From an uncultured Roseibium sp. (GTDB lineage Bacteria > Pseudomonadota > Alphaproteobacteria > Rhizobiales > Stappiaceae), in NCBI RefSeq assembly GCF_963669205.1, contig NZ_OY769915.1, positions 4,934,001-4,998,000 of the forward strand: a stretch of DNA of 64,000 nucleotides. Reading direction: 5' to 3'. Below, piece after piece: positions 16,634-25,806 of this stretch. The notes under the pieces are model-generated. The model saw nothing but the letters and a program-made list of their open reading frames with translations. It was not told the DNA's origin and made no database searches. Position 1 is the first letter of the stretch. Every line of letters begins with the position of its first letter. The translations under genes were made by a program, and so were the position numbers.

Positions 16634-19435
16634 TTATTGCGCGGAGGATTGACGGATTGAGTTTTGCCACGTGGCGTCATCGCCACCTTCTTTCCGGACG
16701 TCTGTTGTCTCGGTCGTATTCTCGGACTGCGGCACGGCGACTTTCGTGCGCCGGATGCTCTGAAATCGTTCCGGGAACCAGGTGTGCAACTGCCTCAGGA
16801 AAGGTTGCAGGCTCTTGTCCCAGTTCCGGTCGGCCGCCCGCTGGGTGGCGCGCGCCGAAAGCCCGTTGAGAACCTGCGGCGACCTGGCAATGGCTTCCAG
16901 TGCGACCGTCAGGTCATGCGTGACCACGCCGTCATCGGTTGACCGCAACAGGATCCCGTCCTTCTTGTGATCGACCAGCTCCGGGACGGCACCAACATTG
17001 GTGGCAATCGGCACGCAGCCGAGGCGCTGCGCCTCGATGATGGTCAGAGGCGCCCCTTCCCAGCGGGACGGGAGAACGAAGACATCCGCCCAGGCGAGCA
17101 GCTTGCTGAGAAGACGGCTGTCGTAAACCGGAGGTTCGACGCGAATGCCCACATCCGCAAACCGCTGTCTCCACGAGCCGCCTGCGCCGCTGTCCATGAC
17201 ATCGGATCCGACGATCCGCCAATCAATCGCGACACCGCGTCGCTTCAGTGTGCGCGCGGCTGCGTAGATGCGTTCAATTCCCTTCTGGCGATCCAGTCTT
17301 CCCAGGAAGAGCGCCTTGAGCGGGCCTTCATGGGTCCCGGTTCTGGCAGACGTCAGCCGTGCCACGTCCTCGCTCGAAAGCGGGTACCCTGCGGCGTTTG
17401 GAATGTGCAGCAGCTTGGCGCTCGGCACGCCCATCCCGTGCAGCCATTCGGCCATGTCGCGCGAGCAGGTCAGGACGCTGTCATAGATATGCTCATAGGC
17501 AAGCGCGAGATAAGGATGCCCCGCCGCACGTCCCATCTCCGATGAATCGAGCACGTGAATGTAGTTGACGATCTTCACGCCGCGGCGCCGCAGTTCGCCG
17601 AAGACGGCATTGGCGGGCGCCAGCTGATTGTTGACGACAACATCGAGGCCGGACAGGAAACCGATAATTTCCCGGGCCTTGGCATTCTCGTCGTGCCCCA
17701 TCAGGATATCGTGCCCGGAGAACATGTTCGGACCGCCCCACAGCGGATAGTCGTCGGCCAGGAAATTGATGCTGTCGAACAGACCGTCATTGTCCGGTAT
17801 CCGGTGGTAGACCGGTTGCCCGAACACGAACAGATGCACTTCGCATCCCGCTTTCTTCAGAACGTGAGCGGCTGCGTAGGCGACCTTTTCAACGCCGCCG
17901 AAAGTGGCGATCGGCAACAGCAGGCCGACACGCAGCGGCCCGTCCTCGGTGGTCAGGCGTGGCATGAGGGGCGAGGCACCGAGCGAGTGCCGCAGCAACT
18001 CGTGATACTTGCTTCGATCCGGGAAGTAGGCCGATCTCCAGATCCATCTCTTGTTCGGACCATTCCTATAGCCGGAGTCCCGCAGCGCACCGAGCGTTGC
18101 CAGGAGAGAGTTCGTCGCCGACAGCGCCGTTCCCTGAATATCGTCGGCGGAGAACGGCCCCCGGACGACGATCTCGGCAATTTTCGGAGACGGCTGCGTC
18201 TTTCTGAGGGTCCGCACCCAGTCGTCCGACTTGTCTTCGACGCATTGCTGCACGATCCCGAGCGAACACATCCAGCCGAGTGGCCGTTTCGTGAGTTCCC
18301 GGCCTTCCCCGAGCGTTGCGACCTCCACGCCCAGCCTGTCCTTGTCGCTTTCGAACCGGATGGCAACAAAGTTATGCGACTGCGACAGGCGTTCTCCGAG
18401 CCAGAGGACATTGTGCAGCAGCCCGAAACCGTTGAGGGCATCGCGATGTGCCGGTGACATCCAGAGCCAGAAGGGCGGAACGCCGAACGTCTCCGGCTCC
18501 GTGCGTGCGGCCCAGAACATCTTGACGAATTCCTCGAACCCGCGCCTGTCGTGCTCGACAACCGGGTCGGTGAACATTTCGACAAGAAAGGAATCCGTCC
18601 CGAAGGATACGAAGCGAGGCGTTTCCTCGTGTTCCCAGCGCAGAAGCGTGTCGGCGGAAAACAGCTTTTTGTGCTTGGTTCTGATGTATCCGAGAATGCT
18701 CTCCCGCGTCCGGTTGGAATCGCGAAGCATGCTTTCGGCGCGCTGGCGGTACTCAAAACCGAAAAACGGGTGATTGGCGCCCTTGAACCCGAGCGAAATC
18801 GCCTGCAGCCAGAACTCCCAGTCCTCGAAGCCGGATTTCATGGTTTCGTCGAAGCGCACGCCGGCATCCAGGATGTTCCTGGAGACCAGGCTGCCGGCTT
18901 CGCAGATATTGTCGAAAACGACGTGCAGGAGCCTGGAATACTGGGCGGTATAGTTGCCGTTCCATTCGATCCCGAACTTGTCGATATTCGGATAGATCCA
19001 GTCTATCCCCTTGTTTGCCCGCATGTAGTCCAGGAGGACCCGCATGGCCGTCGGGGTGATGCGATTGTCAGCGTCCAGAAAGTAGACCGCCTCCAGGTCG
19101 CTGAAGGTGCGAAGGGCGAAATCGATGCCGTAATTGCGTGCTGAACTCAGGCCGCCATTCGGCTTCCTCAGATAGTAGACATTTTCATGCGCCAGTGCGT
19201 AGGCCTGCCCGACCTGTGCCGTCTCGGGATAGGGGCATCCGTCATCGACGATCACCACCGCGATATTGAACGGTGCTTCCTGGCACAGGGCCGAATCCAC
19301 GGCCTCCGTCAAAAGCACCGAATGCTTGTAGACCGGGATGAGAATGGCGATTGTCGCAGAGGGCTTTTCTGAACCACCGAACTGTGCGTACCGCACATTC
19401 GGATGATCCTGTTCTTTTGCCGGTTGACGCAACAT
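16634..19435 (-). CDS. Bifunctional glycosyltransferase, GT2-GT4 fusion
   Basis: This 933-residue protein carries two transferase domains. Residues about 28-250 are GT-A/GT2: ATIAILIPVYKHSVLL, VVIVDDGCPYPETA, the metal-binding FLDADNR near 120, and SGFEDWEFWLQA as catalytic base region. Residues about 525-890 are GT-B/GT4: VGLLLPIATFGGVEKVAYAA, ALFLGRLDRQKGIERIYAAA and the ExxxxxxxE motif in WEGAPLTIIEAQRLG. The middle (about 260-520) is unassigned. The start is four bases after the stop of the upstream gene. One chain could add two successive sugars to a surface glycan at the cytoplasmic membrane face. Confidence 0.9.
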   Translation of the reverse strand: MLRQPAKEQDHPNVRYAQFGGSEKPSATIAILIPVYKHSVLLTEAVDSALCQEAPFNIAVVIVDDGCPYPETAQVGQAYALAHENVYYLRKPNGGLSSARNYGIDFALRTFSDLEAVYFLDADNRITPTAMRVLLDYMRANKGIDWIYPNIDKFGIEWNGNYTAQYSRLLHVVFDNICEAGSLVSRNILDAGVRFDETMKSGFEDWEFWLQAISLGFKGANHPFFGFEYRQRAESMLRDSNRTRESILGYIRTKHKKLFSADTLLRWEHEETPRFVSFGTDSFLVEMFTDPVVEHDRRGFEEFVKMFWAARTEPETFGVPPFWLWMSPAHRDALNGFGLLHNVLWLGERLSQSHNFVAIRFESDKDRLGVEVATLGEGRELTKRPLGWMCSLGIVQQCVEDKSDDWVRTLRKTQPSPKIAEIVVRGPFSADDIQGTALSATNSLLATLGALRDSGYRNGPNKRWIWRSAYFPDRSKYHELLRHSLGASPLMPRLTTEDGPLRVGLLLPIATFGGVEKVAYAAAHVLKKAGCEVHLFVFGQPVYHRIPDNDGLFDSINFLADDYPLWGGPNMFSGHDILMGHDENAKAREIIGFLSGLDVVVNNQLAPANAVFGELRRRGVKIVNYIHVLDSSEMGRAAGHPYLALAYEHIYDSVLTCSRDMAEWLHGMGVPSAKLLHIPNAAGYPLSSEDVARLTSARTGTHEGPLKALFLGRLDRQKGIERIYAAARTLKRRGVAIDWRIVGSDVMDSGAGGSWRQRFADVGIRVEPPVYDSRLLSKLLAWADVFVLPSRWEGAPLTIIEAQRLGCVPIATNVGAVPELVDHKKDGILLRSTDDGVVTHDLTVALEAIARSPQVLNGLSARATQRAADRNWDKSLQPFLRQLHTWFPERFQSIRRTKVAVPQSENTTETTDVRKEGGDDATWQNSIRQSSAQ

Positions 19436-19439
19436 CCGG

Positions 19440-20969
19440 TTATCCGCTCACGACTGCGCGGAAATTCATGAATTTTGCCCATGCGAAATCATTGCTGCCC
19501 TGTTCGCTCATCCGTGTGGCGAAATACACGTTCTGCCAGGCACCGACCTGTTCGCTGGCAAAGGCGCTCAAATGAGCGCTTTCACCGAACGAAACGGTTT
19601 TCCAGCCGGAATAGGCCTCACCCACCGTTTGTTCCCTTTCCTCCCGGAAAAGCGCGCGCGCCGCATCGAGATTGCCCGCCACGGCGATTGCGAAATCGAT
19701 GTCGGCAGCCATGCTGTTGTCGATGAAGGCCTTGGCCGACATGCGAATGATCTGAGGCGGGCAGGCGGCAGGAAGTTCACCGATCGTCATGCCTTCGGCA
19801 GGTGGATGACACCCGATCGCCCGTTCCGCGGGCAATGGCATGATCGCCTCGAAATCGAATTCGACTTCGTCGGAATTCGCGAGGCTCGCATGTTCCAGGA
19901 TGCCCGGGGCGATCGGCATGTCCCGGAACCCTTCGCCCTGCGAGAGCTGCTGGGACTGAGCGGGAATGTAATTGGCGGACGACGGCATGGACACGCCGGG
20001 AATACCGCCCCAGACCTGCAGTGCAAGACTGTTTTTCAGGACCGGCATGCCATTGGACGCGTCCCGCACCTGGAACATTTCGATCGGCTGCAGGCTACCG
20101 AGAGAAAGACGCGGCGTGTCCTCATCCGCTTCTTCGATCTGAAGCCGGAACTCCAGCGTCCGGTTAAGACCGGCGGTCGACTTCGACAGACCGAAAATGT
20201 TCCAGCCGCTGGCCAGATCACCGCTGGAAATCTGCCAGCTGTCGACGATGCGCAGGTCTTCGAGCGTGACCAGCTGCGCCCGCAATTTGAGATCCTGGCG
20301 CATGCCGAGCTGATCCACATGCACCGAGACACCGCTGACCCCGGAACTCGGGACAGGCAGGATCTGGCTGATCCCGTCCTGGGATGCGCTCGCAAGCACG
20401 TTGGCATTGAGCGGGTTCTCGGCAGGCTCGTTGCTGAACACCAGATCGAGCGGTTGCAGGCCGTTCCTGTTCAGGAAGGATTCGATCGCAGCGAACCTGT
20501 TCTGAAGATCGTCATTCATGCTCCGGAGCGTTCTCAGCTCCCGGTTCGACAGGACGAGCCGTCTGGCGGCCGATTTCACGTGTTCCGTGACCAGCGCGAG
20601 GATCGACGAAATCGCTTCATTTTCCTGTCCCCGGCTCCAGCCGACGACGGAGGGCAGCTGAACGACACCCTGCCTTTGAAGCCATTTGAAGAGACTGTCG
20701 ACATCCGATGAAGTGCCCGGTTCGGCCAGAACGGCAAACGCCATGGTCGGTGCCTCGATCACCTGGAACACCGCGCCGTTCTGATCGGAAAACAGGACCT
20801 GGCCATCCGAAATTCCCTCGAACCAGACCGTTTGCACCGCACCCAAAAGCGCGTTTGGCAACTCTTGTCGCCCGACGCCGACCGCCATCAGGGTCAGATC
20901 CTTGAGGAGCCTTTCCTCGATTGCCGGTTTCTCGACCGGAAATGCCTCTTGCGTGGCTACGACTGTCAT
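19440..20969 (-). CDS. Large protein of unknown function in glycan operon (possibly DUF6212)
   Basis: The 509-residue protein starts at ATG 20969 (MTVVATQEAFPVEKPAI) with GGGGGCTTTA upstream. It has no signal peptide or membrane segment. Residues about 115-170 form a likely coiled coil (AARRLVLSNRELRTLRSMND and following), after which the chain is predicted beta-rich, with RTLEFRLQIEEADEDTPRLS near 250 and a C-terminal domain containing AFIDNSMAADIDFAIAVAG. From memory it resembles the DUF6212 family; I could not verify this. It is first in the operon leading to the GT2-GT4 fusion, pyruvyltransferase and GH16, so a role in assembling or modifying the same glycan is inferred from context only. 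Confidence 0.7.
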   Translation of the reverse strand: MTVVATQEAFPVEKPAIEERLLKDLTLMAVGVGRQELPNALLGAVQTVWFEGISDGQVLFSDQNGAVFQVIEAPTMAFAVLAEPGTSSDVDSLFKWLQRQGVVQLPSVVGWSRGQENEAISSILALVTEHVKSAARRLVLSNRELRTLRSMNDDLQNRFAAIESFLNRNGLQPLDLVFSNEPAENPLNANVLASASQDGISQILPVPSSGVSGVSVHVDQLGMRQDLKLRAQLVTLEDLRIVDSWQISSGDLASGWNIFGLSKSTAGLNRTLEFRLQIEEADEDTPRLSLGSLQPIEMFQVRDASNGMPVLKNSLALQVWGGIPGVSMPSSANYIPAQSQQLSQGEGFRDMPIAPGILEHASLANSDEVEFDFEAIMPLPAERAIGCHPPAEGMTIGELPAACPPQIIRMSAKAFIDNSMAADIDFAIAVAGNLDAARALFREEREQTVGEAYSGWKTVSFGESAHLSAFASEQVGAWQNVYFATRMSEQGSNDFAWAKFMNFRAVVSG

Positions 20970-21412
20970 TAAAGCCCCCAAATTTCACACATTACGGGCA
21001 TTTTTTCCAAAAAGGCCCACACTCGATCACCAAGTACAGTATCAGAAATTTGCGTCAGTTTATGACAATAATGCGGCGCAGCATAGTAAAATTACTGTTT
21101 TTTTATGTATTTAATTAGATCTAGAAAATTTGAATTGAATTTAATTCTGAAAAAACTTGGTTATTATTCAGAAAGTAATTTGAAATTCAAAATAATATTC
21201 AGAGTTAAGTTTCGAATTGCAACCTTTCACTCAACGTCAGGTACGATATTGCAACCGCCTGAACCAGTACGTTTGCAACGTCACGGCAATTGTGCGGCGC
21301 AGCAAAATTTGTTGCGCCTGGACAGCGCTTTCCAGGAACACCGAAGGAAATCACCGACGGACAAAACGCCCACCAGTGATCTCGATCGCCGTCCGTTCTG
21401 CTGCAGAAGCTC
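20970..21412. other. AT-rich intergenic region with imperfect hairpin
   Basis: No gene is seen here. Bases about 21000-21240 are very AT-rich for this genome, with long runs of A and T, and must include the promoter of the minus-strand operon beginning at 20969. At 21296-21318 an imperfect palindrome (GGCGCAGCAAA around one central base) could be the terminator of the upstream minus-strand glycosyltransferase operon that ends at 21413. Confidence 0.5.
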
Positions 21413-22765
21413 CTATGCACTCTGTTGCAAATCGCCGGCAATCGCCGGTGTGCCTTTGTGTCGGCCGGCAAGGACCGACCGGTAGAAACTCAGGTGTTCC
21501 CCTGCGCATTCCCGGTAGCTTTTGGGGTCCATGATCCCCGCCCGAAGCGCATTCCAAAGATCCTTGTTCTGCAGCACCTCGGTCATCTTGTCGGCAAGGT
21601 CCTCGGGACTGCCCGCTAGGAAATGCAACCCGTCGACACCGTCCTTCACCTTTTCGGCCATGCCGCCGATACCGCTGCAGATCACCGGCCGCCCGTGATG
21701 GAACGCTTCCTGAATGATGACGGGTGAGTTCTCCCACCAGACGGAAGGCAGCAGAACCCAGTCGACCTGGCGCATCAAGGACGGCATGTCCCTGTTCTGA
21801 TAAGCGCCCGCGAAGCGGACCCGGCCTTCCGTCTTTTCGATCAGTCCGGCGATCTTTTCGCGGAAGGCTTCCGGCTGTCTTTCCAGATTGCCACCGAAAA
21901 TGGTCAGCGCCGCATCATCATTCCAGATGCTGTCGGGGATGCGCTGAACCGCGTCCAGCAGGATATCAACCCCCTTGTAGGGCGTCATCTGCCCGAAGAA
22001 CGCGAAACGCGAACGTCTGTCGCCGGCATCCCTGAGCCGCCTTGGGTCCGCCTTTTCGGGAACGTTCAAACCGTTTTCGATCACCGAAATCCGCTCGCCG
22101 GGAAGACCCCACTGTTCATATCTTTCGGCCAGAAACCTGCTCGGGGCAACGAAGCCGTCCGCGAGGCTGAACAGCGACTGCACGAATTGCTTTCGGCGCA
22201 GAAACTCGCCGGGCGAAATTTCGGGAAAGCATCCGTGGCAGGCAATGGGAGACGACATCCGGCAAAGCGCATGCGTGCCCGTCTTCACCATCTGGCCGTG
22301 ATGGTTACAGATTGCCAGGAACTCGTGCAGCGTCACGATGATGACGGCATTCGGCAGCGCTTTCCGCACGACATGCAGGGCCTCGAGGCCCAGCCCGATA
22401 AAGTGATGGAAATGAACCACGTCCGGATTGAGCGAACGGACGAAGCGGCGCAGATCGGTCTGGAGATCGCCGGTGTTTCGGTTCGAGATCAGGAAGTGAT
22501 CGTATTCATCCGCGTGATAGAGCAACTCGTCTTCCGCGTCCGCCACGCCCATCAGCGCTGACCGGCCGTGCCGCGGATAGTCGTCGCCGACCCGCGCGAG
22601 AAAGAACGACTGCGATCCCGTTGCCGATTTCAGACCAAGATGAAGATTGTAGGAGGCGACTTCGGCACCGCCGAGGGACAACACCGGATGGCCGTGGGAA
22701 ATGACAAGCACGCGCACTGTTTCATCGGCGGCTGCGTCCTGCTTTGCCGGGGTCGTGCCGGTCAT
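21413..22765 (-). CDS. Glycosyltransferase family 4
   Basis: The 450-residue protein is a GT-B fold retaining transferase. It shows VLVISHGHPVLSLGGAEVASY near residue 20, VVHFHHFIGLGLEALHV, FAFFGQMTPYKGVDILLDAV near 260, and the ExxxxxxxE motif in WWENSPVIIQEAFHHGRP near 365. The start ATG 22765 overlaps the upstream stop as ATGA; a longer in-frame reading has no ribosome binding site. It is the last gene of the six-gene operon and is paralogous to the GT4 at 25807, sharing the LHEFLAIC / LHDYYAIC region and WWEN motif. The sugar donor is unknown. Confidence 0.9.
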   Translation of the reverse strand: MTGTTPAKQDAAADETVRVLVISHGHPVLSLGGAEVASYNLHLGLKSATGSQSFFLARVGDDYPRHGRSALMGVADAEDELLYHADEYDHFLISNRNTGDLQTDLRRFVRSLNPDVVHFHHFIGLGLEALHVVRKALPNAVIIVTLHEFLAICNHHGQMVKTGTHALCRMSSPIACHGCFPEISPGEFLRRKQFVQSLFSLADGFVAPSRFLAERYEQWGLPGERISVIENGLNVPEKADPRRLRDAGDRRSRFAFFGQMTPYKGVDILLDAVQRIPDSIWNDDAALTIFGGNLERQPEAFREKIAGLIEKTEGRVRFAGAYQNRDMPSLMRQVDWVLLPSVWWENSPVIIQEAFHHGRPVICSGIGGMAEKVKDGVDGLHFLAGSPEDLADKMTEVLQNKDLWNALRAGIMDPKSYRECAGEHLSFYRSVLAGRHKGTPAIAGDLQQSA

Positions 22766-25026
22766 TGCAAACCCTCCTTCATCGCGCCAAGCCTGCTGCT
22801 CCAAACGTGTTCGAACTGTTTCCGGTCGTGCTGCCCGACAAGCTTGTGCCAGAGACGCTCGCTTCCCTGCCCGTTTTCGGGATGCACCACCTCCACCTGC
22901 GGCACCCAGAAGGATTTCAACCCCTCGGCCCGCAGCTTCAGGGTCGCGTCCAGTCCCTTCTCGTCGGTCCCGAGGTAGTTCCGGGCAAACCCTCCGGACG
23001 CCAGAAACGCGGTTTTCGGCAGAACGCAGCAGTCGAACGTGGCGGCAACGACTTCGGTGACTTCGGCGCCCATGAGCGTGCGGCGCGGATAGCCGACATA
23101 GTGCTGTTTCAGGGCGTGTCCCCCAGCCTCCCTTTCAATCCATGTCCCGGCCCAGCGGATCGTCTCGTCTTCGTAAAGCACGGTTGGCGTCACAAGGCAG
23201 CCTTCGTCCTGCTTGCGGAATTCCGCCTCCAGCGTATCCAGCCACCCGGAAACAAGCGGCACCACGCCGGAGCCGAGACAGGCAACCGTTTCGGAGGGCG
23301 CTGCCTGAAGGCCCGCCTGGAGTGCGTCGAGCGTGTCTTCGATCCTGTTGGCGCTCACGACCCTCAATGAAAGATCGTAGAACGATCCGAGACGTGCAAT
23401 CTCCTGAAACTGTTCGTCGATCGCATTCGCGGCCGCACAGACGACAATCGGTGTTCCCTTCAGGAACGGGTCAAGTGCGAGCACCGGCAAAAGCGTCCTC
23501 AGTCTGTCGACCGAACCGTCGGACCCGATCACGATGGACCTTGGCGGTGCCTCCGGCATCACACCGATGTCCCTCACGTCCTCAACGGTCGGTTCCGCAT
23601 ACGAGGCCGCACCGAGCAAGGGAAGGAACTGACGCTCGATGATGTCGGTCGACGACGCAATCGCAGGATCGAGCCCGGCAACGAGACGGCGGAGTGCGGA
23701 CCGCAACGATGTGCGTCCGAGGGCAATTGGGGCATAAGCCGACCGCCCGTCTCTGAGAACCACCTCAAGATAAGGCTTGCTCTCGGGACAGCCGCCCAAC
23801 GCGGGAACGAATGCGAGAAATCCGTGACGATCGCTTCCGGCCGCCGCGCCCACGAACGGCGACAGGTCCTCAAAGGTCTCGCTGACATCCGGCCTGTTCT
23901 GCGTGGTCCAGATCTTGTCCAGCCTTGATGAACGTTCGCCGGCGCGCAGATGCACGGCTTCGGCATGATCTTCGGGGTTGAGAAGCCACCCGGAAATCAC
24001 GACATTTCCGCAATGCGTCGCCGCGCAAAAATCGACACCGATGCGCACGGGCACATCGAGCTCGCTGACCGATTCCCGCCCGTCGAATCTCCGCGATGCC
24101 CGCTCAAGTTTGTCACGCGCGCCGCCGGAAACATTGAGACGCGGCAAAAGGGCCCTCAGATGGCCGGGCAGTGCCCGCGCCTGGGAGACAGTGCCCCGTT
24201 CGTGCACATCGACCTTGCTCCAGCCGCTGCGGCCGCGAAAGAACAGGCTTCGGATCGCGGAGGCGCCGACATCGTCCACCTGCTCCAGAATCCCGGCAAA
24301 TCCGGGTGCCTTGCCGCCCGTGTCCTTTCTCTCGAATAGGCAACACGAGAGATCGGCAACGCGCAGCGACCCGTCGAAAACAAAAACCCGGTTGCGGCCG
24401 ACCGGAGGGTCTTTCGACCAGCCCTGAATGTAGAAGTCGCCCTCGTCGAACTGTCCGAGCATTTCGACATAGCCGTCCCTGCGTGCAACATGCATGACCA
24501 GTTTCGCCGCGACCGCCTGGTTCCGCACCTCCGAATTCGCGTCGATCAGCGCATCGATCAAGGCTTCGACGACAGCTGCCTCCTTTTGCGAAACGGCGTT
24601 GCCGACAAGGCCGACGAAAGCATCGAAATCGACCGGTCCGTATTTGATCGCATAAGGATGGGAGTGACCCTTGCTGCGGATCGATACCCTTTCAAGCCTT
24701 GGCACCGCGACCGCATCGAGAGACAGGATCGCGACGAACGGCGCCAGTGAACCGTCCCGGTTCGATTTCTGCGTAATTGATACGATCGTGCAGGGAACCG
24801 TGGTCTTAGGGTCCTCGTTGAGCACGGCCTGGAGATTGCGCGCGAAGCTTTCTCCAACCCCTGCAAGCAGGATCGTGTCGCGGTCGACCGCCGTGCACAG
24901 GACGCTGCGGCCGTCTGCCGGCACAACCGCATCGGGCCAATCCGGCCGCTCGCCCGTCAGCTTCTTGTGCTCCACGGATGTGTCGGAGAGCCTCTTTGCG
25001 CCTTCAAGGGTGACAACCGGCTCCAT
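22762..25026 (-). CDS. GT2-like protein with degenerate catalytic motif (pseudo-glycosyltransferase)
   Basis: The 754-residue protein has three parts. Residues 1-320 are unassigned. Residues about 325-420 contain a GW-type module (NVVISGWLLNPEDHAEAVHL). A C-terminal GT2-like domain (about 490-750) aligns with the neighbour at 27908. In that domain the nucleotide-binding start SIVIPLYK of the neighbour is SIVIGSDG here, and the metal-binding NSD before VVPTGSGWLE is GSG before VVPLVSGWLD. The DxD-type acidic residue is therefore missing. ATG 25026 with GGAG upstream was preferred to GTG 25041, which would overlap the preceding gene. The protein may be a non-catalytic partner of the active GT2. 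No frameshift is seen. Confidence 0.78.
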   Translation of the reverse strand: MEPVVTLEGAKRLSDTSVEHKKLTGERPDWPDAVVPADGRSVLCTAVDRDTILLAGVGESFARNLQAVLNEDPKTTVPCTIVSITQKSNRDGSLAPFVAILSLDAVAVPRLERVSIRSKGHSHPYAIKYGPVDFDAFVGLVGNAVSQKEAAVVEALIDALIDANSEVRNQAVAAKLVMHVARRDGYVEMLGQFDEGDFYIQGWSKDPPVGRNRVFVFDGSLRVADLSCCLFERKDTGGKAPGFAGILEQVDDVGASAIRSLFFRGRSGWSKVDVHERGTVSQARALPGHLRALLPRLNVSGGARDKLERASRRFDGRESVSELDVPVRIGVDFCAATHCGNVVISGWLLNPEDHAEAVHLRAGERSSRLDKIWTTQNRPDVSETFEDLSPFVGAAAGSDRHGFLAFVPALGGCPESKPYLEVVLRDGRSAYAPIALGRTSLRSALRRLVAGLDPAIASSTDIIERQFLPLLGAASYAEPTVEDVRDIGVMPEAPPRSIVIGSDGSVDRLRTLLPVLALDPFLKGTPIVVCAAANAIDEQFQEIARLGSFYDLSLRVVSANRIEDTLDALQAGLQAAPSETVACLGSGVVPLVSGWLDTLEAEFRKQDEGCLVTPTVLYEDETIRWAGTWIEREAGGHALKQHYVGYPRRTLMGAEVTEVVAATFDCCVLPKTAFLASGGFARNYLGTDEKGLDATLKLRAEGLKSFWVPQVEVVHPENGQGSERLWHKLVGQHDRKQFEHVWSSRLGAMKEGLQ

Positions 25027-25031
25027 CGCGA

Positions 25032-25796
25032 TCAGCTCCACAAACCGCCGGCGGCGGCAAAGACCATACCGCCGACGAACCCGAGCAATATGGCGAGCAG
25101 CAGCATGTGCACCTTGAGGCTGTTGCGGCTACGGTCGGCAAGGGCCGTCAGACGATCGTCAAAACTCTTCAGCGTGGTATCGAAGCGCAGCAGAAAGACC
25201 TCGAGTTCCTTGACGCGCTGTGCCAGGTCGCCCTGCCCGTTCTTCAGGATCGCGAGCGCCTCGCCAAGCTCTCCTTCCGTCGATGCAAGTGTATCGATCC
25301 GGCTGGTCGTCTCTTTCAGGAGTGCCGTTGCGTCCCGCTGTCCGAGTGCGCTCTGCCCCTGAATGGCAATCACCCGGTCCAGCTTTTTCATGACGATGGA
25401 GAGCGGCAGCGCTATGGCCGCTTCCGCAGCGCGTTCTTCGGCGCTCGGGCGCGGCAGCTGGATTTGCACCCCATCCCGCGGAGATTCGGCGATCACCGAC
25501 AACCCCTCCGGTGCCGACGCGGCCGCCTGCGGAAGCTGCAGGTCGAAAGCAAAGGCACCATCGCCGATCCCGTTGCGTTGCAGATCGATGCGTTTGATAT
25601 CCGCCAGCTTGCTCATCACACGGTCCCCGTCGTGGAGAACGTGTATCGTCATGCGGTCATCGGGATTGGCGGCGTCCCATGCCCAGCCGAGAAGACGCCC
25701 GTCTTCGAATGCATCGACGCGGCCCTGGATCTTCGGGATTTCGCCCTTGTCCGCGTCCGTGGCTTCGGTCTTTTCTTCCAGTTTTGCTGCGGTCAT
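25032..25796 (-). CDS. Membrane-anchored coiled-coil protein with GW module
   Basis: The 254-residue protein starts MTAAKLEEKTEATDADKGE. Residues about 23-60 hold a small module, GRVDAFEDGRLLGWAWDAAN followed by PDDRMTIHV, that recurs in two neighbouring proteins. A helical region at about 150-225 (ALPLSIVMKKLDRVIAIQGQ, then KNGQGDLAQRVKELEVFLLR) looks like a coiled coil. One C-terminal membrane segment, VHMLLLAILLGFVGGMVFAA, ends the chain. A tail-anchored scaffold holding the operon's glycosyltransferases at the inner membrane is a reasonable guess from architecture. The gene ends five bases before the next start. I know no named family for it. Confidence 0.72.
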   Translation of the reverse strand: MTAAKLEEKTEATDADKGEIPKIQGRVDAFEDGRLLGWAWDAANPDDRMTIHVLHDGDRVMSKLADIKRIDLQRNGIGDGAFAFDLQLPQAAASAPEGLSVIAESPRDGVQIQLPRPSAEERAAEAAIALPLSIVMKKLDRVIAIQGQSALGQRDATALLKETTSRIDTLASTEGELGEALAILKNGQGDLAQRVKELEVFLLRFDTTLKSFDDRLTALADRSRNSLKVHMLLLAILLGFVGGMVFAAAGGLWS

Positions 25797-25806
25797 GGTG
25801 GTCTCG

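Noticed and set aside
22762..25026. The degenerate GT2-like gene as a pseudogene
   Set aside because: The frame is intact over 754 codons, with overlapping coupled neighbours; loss of the DxD looks like functional change rather than gene decay.
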